In this document: piece after piece, positions 8,651 through 17,029 of the stretch
Layout of the letters: every line of letters begins with the position of its first letter
Position numbering within the stretch: the stretch's first letter is position 1
From: Comamonadaceae bacterium
Lineage (GTDB): Bacteria; Pseudomonadota; Gammaproteobacteria; Burkholderiales; Burkholderiaceae_C
Direction: 5' to 3'
NCBI GenBank assembly: GCA_947449895.1
Contig: CANFSO010000009.1
Location: forward strand, 1 to 41,620
Length of the DNA: 41,620 nucleotides
Position numbers and translations under genes: made by a program
The notes under the pieces: generated by a model
What the model saw: the letters and a program-made list of their open reading frames with translations, nothing else
Database searches by the model: none
Told to the model about the DNA's origin: nothing

Positions 8651-9460
8651 GTGACAGCACTCAATGATGCGATGCTGGGTGGCATCTCCAGAATTGAGCT
8701 GCTGAAAGTTTTCAACTGTTTGCTGCAGCCAGAGCGGTTCAAGGATTACGGCCCCAACGGACTGCAGGTCGAAGGTAGGGCAAGGGTACAGCGCGTTGTC
8801 TCAGGTGTGACGGCCAGTTTGGCGCTGATTGAGGCTGCGGTGGCTTGGCGAGCAGATGCGATTTTTGTCCATCACGGTCTTTTTTGGCGTGGGCAGGAAG
8901 GTTGCGTCACAGGTTGGATGAAGCAGCGGCTGGCTTTGTTGCTGGCGCATGACATCAATCTTTATGCGTATCACCTGCCGCTCGACGCGCACCCGGAGTT
9001 AGGCAATAACGCGCAGCTTGGGCGGCTGCTCGGTTTGGTTCCCTACGAAGCGCAAGCTGGTCGCTTCGGTGAGTCGGGATTGGGCTTTATGGGCTGCCGT
9101 TTGGGTGGTGAAGCGTTCGACAGCGCCGCCAATTTGGCCAGCCATATTTCAGCTGTTTTGGGACGACAGGTGGTACTTATTGATCGGGCAGTCGGACACA
9201 CTGCCCCGATTCAAAATATCGCTTGGTGTACAGGCGGTGCTCAAAGCTATTTCGAAGCGGCAATCGAGGCCGGCGCTGACGTCTTCATCACGGGCGAAAT
9301 TTCCGAGCCGCAAGCCCACTACGCGCGTGAAATGGGCGTGGCCTACATCGCCTGCGGTCACCACGCATCTGAGCGCTACGGTGCCCCAGCAGTAGCGGGT
9401 CATGTGGCGTCGCAATACGGGCTACTCCATCAGTTCATCGACATCGACAATCCAGCCTGA
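8651..9460 (+). CDS. Nif3-like dinuclear metal centre hexameric protein
   Basis: This is a member of the Nif3/YbgI family, whose structures show hexameric rings with a two-metal site; E. coli YbgI is its counterpart. Metal ligands are visible in IFVHHGLFWRG and in the C-terminal GHHASERYG, together with HLPLDAHPELGNN and the GEISEPQAHYA segment. The GTG start is supported by AAAGGA at a suitable distance, and 269 residues is the usual length for the short family form. pdxA follows after 14 bases, so the two are probably co-transcribed. The biochemical role of the family is not settled; GTP cyclohydrolase-like annotations for it are uncertain. Confidence 0.92.
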   Translation: MTALNDAMLGGISRIELLKVFNCLLQPERFKDYGPNGLQVEGRARVQRVVSGVTASLALIEAAVAWRADAIFVHHGLFWRGQEGCVTGWMKQRLALLLAHDINLYAYHLPLDAHPELGNNAQLGRLLGLVPYEAQAGRFGESGLGFMGCRLGGEAFDSAANLASHISAVLGRQVVLIDRAVGHTAPIQNIAWCTGGAQSYFEAAIEAGADVFITGEISEPQAHYAREMGVAYIACGHHASERYGAPAVAGHVASQYGLLHQFIDIDNPA

Positions 9461-9474
9461 ATTGAATCAACCGA

Positions 9475-10560
9475 ATGAACTCAGAACTTCCATTCCTTGT
9501 CACCATGGGCGATGCCGCGGGCATCGGCCCCGAAATCATTGCAAAGGCTTTTTTAGAAGCGCCCGAAGACGTGACCGGTTGTGTCGTGGTGGGCGACGTG
9601 GCGGTGATGCGCCGGGCCGCGCAGTTGGCCGCTACTTGGGGTCATAAAAAGGCCGAGTTTTGTGGCGATAAAAAATTCAAAGGAACCGCATTGGCGGTTG
9701 CCGAACTGGCCAGTCTGGCCGATGTCAGGTGCGTCCCGCCGCATTGCATAGGCGTGTGGCAGGGCTGCACACTGGCGGCGCTGCCGAAATACGGCCAAAT
9801 AAGCCCTGAGTCTGGTCAGGCTGCGGCCGAGTGCATCGTGGCCGCCGCGCGTGCCGTGCTGTCGGGTCAGGCGCGCGGCATGGTCACCGCGCCGATTCAC
9901 AAAGAAGCGCTGGCCGCAGCAGGGGGTGAGTTTGCGTGCTTTCCGGGGCACACCGAAATGCTTCAAGCGCAAGCCGCTGCTTTTCTCGGCAAGCCTGTCG
10001 CCGACATGCCGGTGCGCATGATGCTCGCCAATCCCGAGCTGAAAACTGTGCTGGTCAGCATTCATCTGTCCCTGCGTGAGGCGATCTCGGCGGTGCGTTT
10101 TGAGACAGTCCTTGAAACATTGCAGATCACGCACACGGCGTTGAGCCAGGTTCTGGGCCGCGCGCCGAAGATTGGTGTCGCCGGCCTGAATCCACACGCC
10201 GGCGAGGGCGGTCTTTTTGGGCGTGAAGAAATAGAGATCATTGCGCCCGCCATCGCTGCGGCACGCGCCGTCGGCATCCAGGCCAGCGGGCCGTTCGCAC
10301 CTGACACGGTGTTCATGCGTGCACGTACAAAAGAAGGGCAGGCGGGCGAGTTCGATGTGGTGCTGGCGATGTATCACGACCAAGGACTGATCCCAGTGAA
10401 ATACATGGGCGTTGAGCAAGGCGTTAACGTCACGCTGGGTTTGCCGCTGCTGCGCACCAGCCCCGACCATGGGACGGCTTTTGACATCGCAGGCACGGGT
10501 CAAGCGGATGCCGCCAGTTTGCTGGCAGCGATCCGCATGGCACGTGCCATGGCCCAGTGA
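9475..10560 (+). CDS. pdxA: 4-hydroxythreonine-4-phosphate dehydrogenase
   Basis: PdxA oxidises 4-phosphohydroxy-L-threonine in the DXP-dependent route to pyridoxal 5'-phosphate. Motifs are the N-terminal TMGDAAGIGPEI, TAPIHKEALAAAGG and CFPGHTEML (substrate and metal histidines), GLNPHAGEGGLFG, and MYHDQGLIPVKYMG. The 361-residue length is slightly above the typical 330. In enterobacteria pdxA precedes ksgA; here it follows a Nif3-family gene and precedes the bc1 genes, with a 120-base gap that probably holds the pet promoter. Confidence 0.95.
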   Translation: MNSELPFLVTMGDAAGIGPEIIAKAFLEAPEDVTGCVVVGDVAVMRRAAQLAATWGHKKAEFCGDKKFKGTALAVAELASLADVRCVPPHCIGVWQGCTLAALPKYGQISPESGQAAAECIVAAARAVLSGQARGMVTAPIHKEALAAAGGEFACFPGHTEMLQAQAAAFLGKPVADMPVRMMLANPELKTVLVSIHLSLREAISAVRFETVLETLQITHTALSQVLGRAPKIGVAGLNPHAGEGGLFGREEIEIIAPAIAAARAVGIQASGPFAPDTVFMRARTKEGQAGEFDVVLAMYHDQGLIPVKYMGVEQGVNVTLGLPLLRTSPDHGTAFDIAGTGQADAASLLAAIRMARAMAQ

Positions 10561-10623
10561 GTCCTGGGTCGCCACAGATGAGACATTTGTTCACGGGGCT
10601 TAAAGTCACGTTCGCTGCTCCGC

Positions 10624-10629
10624 TACAAT
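10624..10629 (+). promoter_or_regulatory. Candidate -10 element for petABC
   Basis: TACAAT lies 51 bases before the petA ATG in the gap after pdxA. No good -35 hexamer is found 16-18 bases upstream, so this is a weak prediction based on position and one hexamer. Confidence 0.3.
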
Positions 10630-10680
10630 GCCGGGTTGATCACAATAAGCCTTTTTCAAGCGAGTTCTTGAAGGAATCTC

Positions 10681-11316
10681 ATGACCCAAGCCAGCGTTAA
10701 ATCAAGCGTTGTTGCGCCACCCGGTGCAGCAGTCGACCATCAAAAAAGAAATTGGATTGTTGCCACATGTGCCGTTGGTGGCGCAGGTGTTGCCGCTGTA
10801 GCCGTCCCTTTTGTGAGTACTTTTCAGCCGTCCGAGCGCGCTAAAGCCGCCGGTGCTGCGGTCGAGGTGGATATTTCTGCCATCAAGCCGGGCGAGAAAT
10901 TGACTGTCGAATGGCGCGGTAAGCCGGTCTGGATCTTCAGGCGCACGCCTGAGCAACTGGACGCTTTGACAAAAGCTGAAGACCAGCTGGCCGACCCGAA
11001 ATCCGAGCGCAAGCAGAGCGAATTGACACCGGTCTACGCACGCAATATCAATCGCTCCATCAAGCCTGAAGTCATGGTTGCAGTGGGTATTTGCACGCAC
11101 CTTGGCTGCTCGCCGGTCGATAAGTTCCAGCCGGGGGCTCAGCCTTCGGTGCCGGACGATTGGCATGGTGGCTTTTTGTGCCCTTGCCACGGTTCGACCT
11201 TCGACATGGCCGGACGCGTCTACAAAAACAAGCCCGCACCCGACAATCTGGAGGTGCCTCCCCACATGTACTTGTCAGAAACCCGGTTGCTGATTGGCGA
11301 AGATAAAAAGGCCTGA
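10681..11316 (+). CDS. petA: Ubiquinol-cytochrome c reductase, Rieske iron-sulfur subunit
   Basis: PetA carries the [2Fe-2S] cluster that passes electrons from ubiquinol to cytochrome c1 in complex III. Cluster ligands are in CTHLGCSPVD and CPCHGSTFDMAGR. The N-terminal membrane segment (residues 22-45, ATCAVGGAGVAAVAVPF) is a Tat-type uncleaved signal anchor, but the motif before it reads QKRNWIVAT, that is Lys-Arg instead of Arg-Arg. The AAGGA ribosome binding site is well placed. At 211 residues the length is normal. petB follows after 61 bases and petC after that. Confidence 0.96.
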   Translation: MTQASVKSSVVAPPGAAVDHQKRNWIVATCAVGGAGVAAVAVPFVSTFQPSERAKAAGAAVEVDISAIKPGEKLTVEWRGKPVWIFRRTPEQLDALTKAEDQLADPKSERKQSELTPVYARNINRSIKPEVMVAVGICTHLGCSPVDKFQPGAQPSVPDDWHGGFLCPCHGSTFDMAGRVYKNKPAPDNLEVPPHMYLSETRLLIGEDKKA

Positions 11317-11377
11317 AGCTTGTCAGAGCCTTTTCACGTATCGTCGTGGACTGGCTCGTAACTGAGTAGGAACTGTT

Positions 11378-12778
11378 ATGGCTGAATTCAAAGAAATTTC
11401 CCCCGACGCGCCCGCAGGCGCCAAGCTGCTGAACTGGGTCGACAATCGTTTCCCCGCCAGCAAGCTTTACAACGAGCACATGGGCGAGTACTACGCACCG
11501 AAGAACTTCAACTTCTGGTACGTTTTCGGCTCCCTAGCGCTCTTGATTCTGGTAATTCAGATCGTCACCGGCATCTTTTTGACGATGCACTACAAGCCGG
11601 ATGCCGCTTTGGCCTTTGGTTCGGTTGAATACATCATGCGCGACGTCCCTTGGGGCTGGCTCATTCGCTACATGCACTCGACAGGCGCTAGCGCGTTCTT
11701 CATCGTGGTGTATCTGCATATGTTCCGCGGTCTGATGTATGGCAGCTACCGCAAACCGCGCGAGCTGATATGGATTTTTGGCTGTGCCATTTTCTTGGCG
11801 CTGATGGCTGAAGCCTTCATGGGTTACCTGCTGCCTTGGGGCCAGATGAGTTACTGGGGCGCTCAGGTGATCGTGAATTTGTTCGCGGCCATTCCGTTCA
11901 TTGGCCCTGATCTCGCGCTGCTGATTCGCGGCGACTTCGTGGTGGGCGATGCTACATTGAACCGCTTCTTTGCTTTTCACGTGATTGCTGTGCCGCTGGT
12001 GCTGCTAGGCTTGGTGGTGGCGCACTTGATCGCGCTGCATGAAGTCGGCTCGAACAACCCCGACGGCGTTGAAATCAAGGCCCACAAAGATGCCAAAGGC
12101 AACCCGCTCGACGGGATTCCATTTCATCCTTACTATACGGTGCACGACATTTTTGCTGTCAGCGTCTTTCTGATGATCTTCACGGCCGTCATCTTCTTCG
12201 CGCCCGAAGCGGGTGGTTACTTCTTGGAATACAACAACTTCATACCGGCCGACTCCCTGAAGACGCCGTTGCACATCGCCCCAGTCTGGTATTTCACGCC
12301 GTTCTACTCGATGTTGCGCGCCATCACTGGCGAAATGATGTACGCCTTGGTGGCTTGCGTCGCTGCAGCGGCCGCTTTCACAGTGCTCAAAGGTCGTCTT
12401 GGCGCGTTCCTCAAGGCTGCGATTGCGCTGGTGGCTTTGTTGCTGGTCGCGTCTATGCTGGTGATCGACGCTAAATTCTGGGGTGTCGTGGTCATGGGTG
12501 GTGCTGTCATCATCTTGTTCTTCCTGCCTTGGCTGGACAACAGCGAAGTCAAGTCGATTCGTTACCGTCCCGATTGGCACAAATACCTCTATGCCGTGTT
12601 CGTGATTAATTTCATAGTTCTGGGATACCTCGGCATCAAGCCACCGTCGCCTGTCAACGAGCGCGTCTCGCAAATCGGCACTTTGTTCTATTTTGGATTT
12701 TTCTTCCTGATGCCTTGGTGGAGCCGTCTTGGCACGTTCAAGCCCGTGCCTGATCGCGTGACCTTTGCTGCCCACTGA
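11378..12778 (+). CDS. petB: Cytochrome b of the bc1 complex
   Basis: This is the quinol-oxidising, diheme membrane subunit of complex III. Heme histidines are seen in YMHSTGASAFFIVVYLHMF and in FFAFHVIAVPLVLLGLVVAHLIALH. The Qo-site motif reads PVWY (APVWYFTPFYSMLRAI) instead of PEWY, a variant known from beta- and gammaproteobacteria. The protein is 466 residues, the fused full-length cytochrome b (b6 plus subunit IV region), with extra C-terminal hydrophobic segments around residues 335-375 and 400-450. It sits between petA and petC in the usual order. Confidence 0.96.
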   Translation: MAEFKEISPDAPAGAKLLNWVDNRFPASKLYNEHMGEYYAPKNFNFWYVFGSLALLILVIQIVTGIFLTMHYKPDAALAFGSVEYIMRDVPWGWLIRYMHSTGASAFFIVVYLHMFRGLMYGSYRKPRELIWIFGCAIFLALMAEAFMGYLLPWGQMSYWGAQVIVNLFAAIPFIGPDLALLIRGDFVVGDATLNRFFAFHVIAVPLVLLGLVVAHLIALHEVGSNNPDGVEIKAHKDAKGNPLDGIPFHPYYTVHDIFAVSVFLMIFTAVIFFAPEAGGYFLEYNNFIPADSLKTPLHIAPVWYFTPFYSMLRAITGEMMYALVACVAAAAAFTVLKGRLGAFLKAAIALVALLLVASMLVIDAKFWGVVVMGGAVIILFFLPWLDNSEVKSIRYRPDWHKYLYAVFVINFIVLGYLGIKPPSPVNERVSQIGTLFYFGFFFLMPWWSRLGTFKPVPDRVTFAAH

Positions 12779-12794
12779 GCCGGAGACTAAGACC

Positions 12795-13559
12795 ATGAAT
12801 AAATTCAAACATTTGGCGCTGGGTCTCCTGGCATCCTTGCTGCTTGTCACCGGTGTACAGGCAAACACAGTGGGTATTGCCTGGGACAAAGCACCCGACA
12901 AAACCAACGACTTGGGAGCCTTGCAAAACGGTTCCAAGATCTTTGTTAACTACTGCCTGAATTGTCATGCAGCAGCTTTCATGCGCTACAACCGGTTGAC
13001 CGACATCGGACTGACTGAGCAGCAGATCAAGGACAATTTGCTGTTCGCCACAGACAAAGTCGGCGAAACCATGAAGATCGCCATGAGCCCCAAGCAGGGC
13101 AAAGACTGGTTCGGCGGTAACCCGCCTGACCTGACCGTCATTGCGCGTTCGCGTGCAGGCTCACAAGGCTCGGGTGCCGACTATCTTTACACCTATCTGC
13201 GTACGTACTACCGCGATGACACCAAGGCCACAGGCTGGAACAACTTAGCATTCCCGGGCGTGGCCATGCCGCATGTGCTGTGGGAAATGCAAGGCGTGCG
13301 TGAGCCGCAATACGAAACCCATGCCAGCCACGGACATGACATTGAGGTTTTCAAAGGTTGGAAACAGGTCAGTCCGGGCACCATGACGCCGTTGCAATAC
13401 GACCAGTCGGTGTCTGACTTGGTCGGTTATTTGCAGTGGATGGGAGAGCCAGCCCAAAACACCCGAGTGCGCGTTGGCGTCTGGGTGCTCCTGTTTCTGT
13501 GTATGTTTACCTTTGTCGCCTGGCGTTTGAACGCAGCGTTCTGGAAAGACATCAAGTAA
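12795..13559 (+). CDS. petC: Cytochrome c1
   Basis: PetC accepts electrons from the Rieske centre and passes them to soluble cytochrome c on the periplasmic side. I chose the ATG at 12795 (MNKFKHLALGLLASLLLVTG), which begins directly with a Sec signal peptide, rather than the earlier GTG/TTG-type start that overlaps petB. The heme-binding CLNCH lies near residue 50 of the precursor, and the axial Met is probably in PGVAMPHVLW. A C-terminal anchor helix (VGVWVLLFLCMFTFVAWRL) keeps it in the inner membrane. Length is 254 residues. Confidence 0.95.
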   Translation: MNKFKHLALGLLASLLLVTGVQANTVGIAWDKAPDKTNDLGALQNGSKIFVNYCLNCHAAAFMRYNRLTDIGLTEQQIKDNLLFATDKVGETMKIAMSPKQGKDWFGGNPPDLTVIARSRAGSQGSGADYLYTYLRTYYRDDTKATGWNNLAFPGVAMPHVLWEMQGVREPQYETHASHGHDIEVFKGWKQVSPGTMTPLQYDQSVSDLVGYLQWMGEPAQNTRVRVGVWVLLFLCMFTFVAWRLNAAFWKDIK

Positions 13560-13661
13560 TTTTTTCGCTGGGCAGTAATGCCTTGCACCTTATGGAGTGG
13601 CAGGCCCAAGTCTTTGTGACTTGACGTCTCCCACTCCTTTTGCACCCAGGAGTCCCCCACC

Positions 13662-14273
13662 ATGATGGTCCTTTATTCAGGCACAACCTGCCCCTTCTCC
13701 CATCGTTGCCGTTTTGTATTGTTTGAAAAAGGCATGGACTTTGAAATCCGCGACGTTGACTTGTACAACAAGCCGGAAGATATCAATGTCATGAACCCGT
13801 ACGGCCAAGTGCCAATTCTGGTCGAACGCGACCTGATCTTGTATGAGTCAAACATCATCAATGAATACATTGACGAGCGTTTCCCGCACCCGCAACTCAT
13901 GCCCGGCGACCCAGTCGACCGCGCCCGCGTGCGTCTGTTCTTGCTGAACTTCGAAAAAGAACTGTTCGTTCACGTTGGCACACTCGAATCGCGCGCCACC
14001 AAAGGCAATGAGAAAGTGCTTGAAAAAGCACGTTCGCATGTACGTGATCGTTTGACGCAGTTGGCCCCCGTGTTCTTGAAAAACAAGTTCATGCTCGGCG
14101 ACAACTTCTCCATGCTCGACGTGGCGATTGCACCGCTGCTCTGGCGTCTGGACTACTACGGTATTGACCTCTCGAAAAACGCGGCGCCACTGCTCAAGTA
14201 CGCTGAACGCATCTTCTCGCGTCCGGCCTACATTGAAGCGCTGACGCCGTCCGAAAAAGTCATGCGCAAGTAA
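13662..14273 (+). CDS. sspA: Stringent starvation protein A (GST fold)
   Basis: SspA is an RNA polymerase-associated protein with a glutathione S-transferase fold and no transferase activity in studied members; it acts in the stress and starvation response. The sequence has the thioredoxin-like N-domain (YSGTTCPFSHRCRFVLFEKG, NPYGQVPILVERD, LYESNIINEYIDERFPHP) and the helical C-domain (FMLGDNFSMLDVAIAPLLWRLDYYGI). Length is 203 residues. AGGAG precedes the tandem ATG ATG; either may serve. sspB follows after 29 bases. Confidence 0.95.
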   Translation: MMVLYSGTTCPFSHRCRFVLFEKGMDFEIRDVDLYNKPEDINVMNPYGQVPILVERDLILYESNIINEYIDERFPHPQLMPGDPVDRARVRLFLLNFEKELFVHVGTLESRATKGNEKVLEKARSHVRDRLTQLAPVFLKNKFMLGDNFSMLDVAIAPLLWRLDYYGIDLSKNAAPLLKYAERIFSRPAYIEALTPSEKVMRK

Positions 14274-14302
14274 TTGCAGAAGTAGACGCTTTGGCTGAAT
14301 TC

Positions 14303-14851
14303 ATGAATGCGCTAGACGCTACCTCGACACGCCCGTATCTGATACGGGCGCTCTATGAATGGTGCACTGACAATGGCTTCACGCCTTATGTGGCCGTGCT
14401 TGTTGACGACACCGTGCAAGTGCCGCGTGAATACGTCAAGAACAACGAGATCGTTTTGAACATCAGCTTTGGCGCGACCAGTTCGCTCAAGCTGGGCAAT
14501 GACTTCATTGAGTTCAAAGCGCGCTTTGGCGGCAGCGCCCGTGAAATACAGGTACCCATCGGCCGCGTGATCGCCATCTATGCCCGTGAAAACGGACAAG
14601 GCATGGCTTTCCCTGCGCCGGTGGCATTCAAGACGGGTGATGACTCATCGACGGTGGCCGAAGCCGATGGCAGTAAGACAGAAACTTCGCTAACATTAGC
14701 ACCGTCTACTGTTGCACAAGACGGCCACAACCCGTTTCAACTGGTGCCTGACGCTGTGCCGCCTAAAAGTGTTGATAAAGATGGTAGCGGCCCGGCCGAA
14801 CCACCAAAAAAACCTGCAGTAAAGCGGCCAACACTCAAGAGCGTGAAGTAA
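14303..14851 (+). CDS. sspB: ClpXP adaptor SspB
   Basis: SspB tethers ssrA-tagged and other substrates to ClpXP. The folded substrate-binding domain is seen in RPYLIRALYEWCTDNGFTPYV, VPREYVKNNEIVLNISFGAT and the beta-strand region up to IAIYARENGQGM. A long disordered linker follows and then a C-terminal ClpX-binding tail KRPTLKSVK, comparable with the RPALRVVK tail known in E. coli. I prefer the internal ATG at 14303 to the TTG at 14291. The gene ends 12 bases before the tRNA, so tRNA-Thr may be on the same transcript. Confidence 0.93.
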   Translation: MNALDATSTRPYLIRALYEWCTDNGFTPYVAVLVDDTVQVPREYVKNNEIVLNISFGATSSLKLGNDFIEFKARFGGSAREIQVPIGRVIAIYARENGQGMAFPAPVAFKTGDDSSTVAEADGSKTETSLTLAPSTVAQDGHNPFQLVPDAVPPKSVDKDGSGPAEPPKKPAVKRPTLKSVK

Positions 14852-14863
14852 ACTATGCACCGT

Positions 14864-14939
14864 GCCGCTTTAGCTCAGTTGGTAGAGCAACCGCCTTGTA
14901 AGCGGTAGGTCGTCAGTTCGACTCCGACAAGCGGCACCA
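14864..14939 (+). tRNA. tRNA-Thr (anticodon TGT)
   Basis: The 76-nt cloverleaf has a perfect 7-bp acceptor stem (GCCGCTT/AAGCGGC) and an encoded terminal CCA. The D-arm is GCTCAGTTGGTAGAGC. The anticodon stem ACCGC/GCGGT carries the loop CTTGTAA, placing anticodon TGT at 14897-14899. The T-loop is TTCGACT. The T-stem GTCAG/CCGAC has one A-C mismatch at the position equivalent to 52-62. The tRNA decodes ACA and by wobble ACG. Confidence 0.96.
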
Positions 14940-14950
14940 TTAGACAGTAC

Positions 14951-14986
14951 AAAGGCCTTCAAGGAGCGATTCTTGAGGGCCTTTTT
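14951..14986 (+). terminator. Rho-independent terminator after tRNA-Thr
   Basis: Inverted arms AAAGGCCTTCAAG and CTTGAGGGCCTTT form a 13-bp stem with one G-U pair and an 8-nt loop, followed by T residues. It lies 11 bases after the tRNA and closes the sspAB-tRNA unit. Confidence 0.93.
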
Positions 14987-15028
14987 CATTGGTGAATCAG
15001 GGGCTTGCTAATAGTTTCGCCGTGATCC

Positions 15029-16342
15029 TCATTTGCCCCGCATGCCAAATAAGTGGAGGTCGATGGACATACCCATCGCCTGATAGCCTAAACGGTTCGG
15101 ATGAAGTTTGTCACCGGGGCCGCCGACTGTGTTGTCAGGGACAAACTCGGCTTTCATGCCACCGGTCTGGGTATCGATAGTGGCTCGATCAAAATCGGCC
15201 ACGCCATCAAAAACGCCACTCTGACGGATGAATTCATTGAGCTTTTTGCGCTTTTCGTCTTGTAGTTCAAAGCCATGAGCCGCGCTGGAGCTGCCCAATG
15301 CGGATGTGAGCGTTGCGCCAATCACTTTCACACTTGGAATCTTGGCGCGAATTCGCTGCACACCCTCACGCATGCCGGCGATGACAGCATCAGCTTCAGC
15401 GTTGCCATTTTTGCTGAAGTCGTTGGTGCCTTCAAGCCAGATCACCGCCTTGACACCGGAAAGTGAGAGGACATCGCGGTCCAAGCGTTGTAATGCGGAC
15501 GGTCCGCCAGGGAACGGTTTTTGCGGTGAATAGTTTTTAGGCCCTATCACTTGGTTACCGCCAATGCCCGCATTGACCACAGACCAGCGACCGTCAAGCC
15601 GACGAGCGAGTACGTCAGGCCAGCGGTCATCACCATTCATCGTCGAAGCGGTGCCGTCAGTGATCGAATCACCGAACGCGACGATGGCGCCAGCCCCCAT
15701 GGGTGCGGACATATCAAGCGCATCGAGGAAGTACCAGGAAGCCACGGCAAAAGGGAATGCGGATTCAGAGATATCACCGCCCTTGGCGCCAGCGCCGGGG
15801 TGTGTGACATAGGACGATTGCAGTGCCTTGGCGTGCCAAGTCATCGGGCCACTGTTGCCCACAACATGAAAACTCACTGCGAGCTTGCGTCCGCGCAACG
15901 CCTGCCACTTCTTCACAAAGGGCAGTGCCACGGCATCACTCCACACTGATTCACCTGGAGCGACCGTGACGGTTTGTTTCCCGTCAAACATCACCGCACG
16001 GTTGGTCCCTGGCATCACGGCAGAGCCTGACCATTGCATGCCAACGAACACACCGTCAAATGTCACCGGTTGAGTACCGAGTGCGTTGGAAAAACGAAAG
16101 CGCGACTGGGTGCCCCAAAGCTCAGGTTTGACGATCAGCCTGAAAGATTGATCGCGCGCGCCAGTAGCCGCAGACGGAAACAGCAAGGAGAGATCAGGCT
16201 GAGCAGAGGGGTTGCCCACCGGATAGGGCCCCTGCACGGATGCGGCCCAACTGGTCACCCAGTTGGCTTGACCTGCAGCAGATGCCGCGGCTGAAGCGCA
16301 AACCATAAACAACAGTACTACACGCTTTGCAAAACTCGACAT
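15029..16342 (-). CDS. Secreted SGNH/GDSL-family hydrolase
   Basis: This is a 437-residue exported esterase-like protein. A Sec signal peptide (KRVVLLFMVCASAAASAAG) covers about the first 23 residues. An N-terminal beta-rich region of about 190 residues follows, then the SGNH domain with the blocks AFGDSITDG (Ser nucleophile), NAGIGGNQV (Gly), EGTNDF (Asn) and GDKLHPNRLGY (Asp-x-x-His). The fold suggests ester or acetyl-ester hydrolysis; the natural substrate cannot be read from sequence. It is transcribed toward the tRNA-Thr terminator and stands alone between conserved blocks (sspAB-tRNA and dciA/secA). Confidence 0.88.
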   Translation of the reverse strand: MSSFAKRVVLLFMVCASAAASAAGQANWVTSWAASVQGPYPVGNPSAQPDLSLLFPSAATGARDQSFRLIVKPELWGTQSRFRFSNALGTQPVTFDGVFVGMQWSGSAVMPGTNRAVMFDGKQTVTVAPGESVWSDAVALPFVKKWQALRGRKLAVSFHVVGNSGPMTWHAKALQSSYVTHPGAGAKGGDISESAFPFAVASWYFLDALDMSAPMGAGAIVAFGDSITDGTASTMNGDDRWPDVLARRLDGRWSVVNAGIGGNQVIGPKNYSPQKPFPGGPSALQRLDRDVLSLSGVKAVIWLEGTNDFSKNGNAEADAVIAGMREGVQRIRAKIPSVKVIGATLTSALGSSSAAHGFELQDEKRKKLNEFIRQSGVFDGVADFDRATIDTQTGGMKAEFVPDNTVGGPGDKLHPNRLGYQAMGMSIDLHLFGMRGK

Positions 16343-16446
16343 AGATGTCTCCTTCTTAAATGGGCTTTAGCCTTTGGCGGACTATAAACGAAGGATTCTC
16401 AGCAGCTGCAGATGGTTAAGACAGTCGCGAAACAGAAGGAGAACGA

Positions 16447-16770
16447 CTAACGTTGCGAATTACCAATCAGCAGTTTCAAGCGAATGGAGGTGATGTTGTG
16501 GCCGTTGGCTTGCAGCCTAGCTTGTAGCGACGGCAGCAGCTGCCGCAACTTGGCGGCGGCGGCGTTGCTTGATATCAACAAACACCAAGTTTCGCCATCG
16601 ATGGGGCCAGCCTTGACCGACGCGCGCATCGCAGCCGGCAGCAGCAATTCAACGCTTTTAAGTAAATCACTGGACTCGCGCACCATTCCCGCAAGCCTTG
16701 CCAAAGACGGTGAGTTCTCAATCGCTTGGCTGAAGGTGACAGACTTAGATTGGCGGTGCGATGAATACAT
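16447..16770 (-). CDS. DciA-like protein (DUF721)
   Basis: This small protein of 107 residues carries a DUF721/DciA-type KH-like domain (SSDLLKSVELLLPAAMRASVKAGPID... WCLLISSNAAAAKLRQLLPSLQARL). DciA is the ancestral loader/partner of the replicative helicase DnaB in bacteria that lack DnaC. Comparable short proteins are often encoded next to secA in Burkholderiales, as here, in divergent orientation. The similarity is over the domain pattern and location, so the DciA role is a family inference. Confidence 0.75.
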   Translation of the reverse strand: MYSSHRQSKSVTFSQAIENSPSLARLAGMVRESSDLLKSVELLLPAAMRASVKAGPIDGETWCLLISSNAAAAKLRQLLPSLQARLQANGHNITSIRLKLLIGNSQR

Positions 16771-17029
16771 GACGGGGAAGTTCGAGGCTAAGTTAGATGT
16801 GCATTGTTGAGTTTTGCCAGCATTTCAATTATCGCGGATAGGGGACGTGGAAGGGATAAAAACCACTCCTGACGGCGCTCCATGAGACGGGCGCGGAGCG
16901 GAGGTAAAATCAGGGGTTTGCGCACAGTTGAACTGGATAACCGGCTTCTGGCGTCATCTCTCAAGTTGCAATCAATAAAGGTTTCGGCCGTTTTAACAGC
17001 TGCTGGTGCTGGTAAAGGGCTTCGTATCT
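16771..17029. other. Divergent intergenic region dciA/secA
   Basis: About 260 bases lie between the divergent starts. A possible secA -10 (TAAAAT, 16905-16910) has only a weak -35 and would give a leader of roughly 110 nt. The leader contains a short open frame (track ORF 16882-17064) running into secA in another frame, but it has no hydrophobic or arrest-like character. No hairpin terminator or operator repeat stands out. Confidence 0.45.

Noticed and set aside
14864-16446. Genomic island integrated at tRNA-Thr
   Set aside because: Only one gene lies beside the tRNA; no integrase, no direct repeat of the tRNA 3' end was seen, and base composition is like that of the surroundings.
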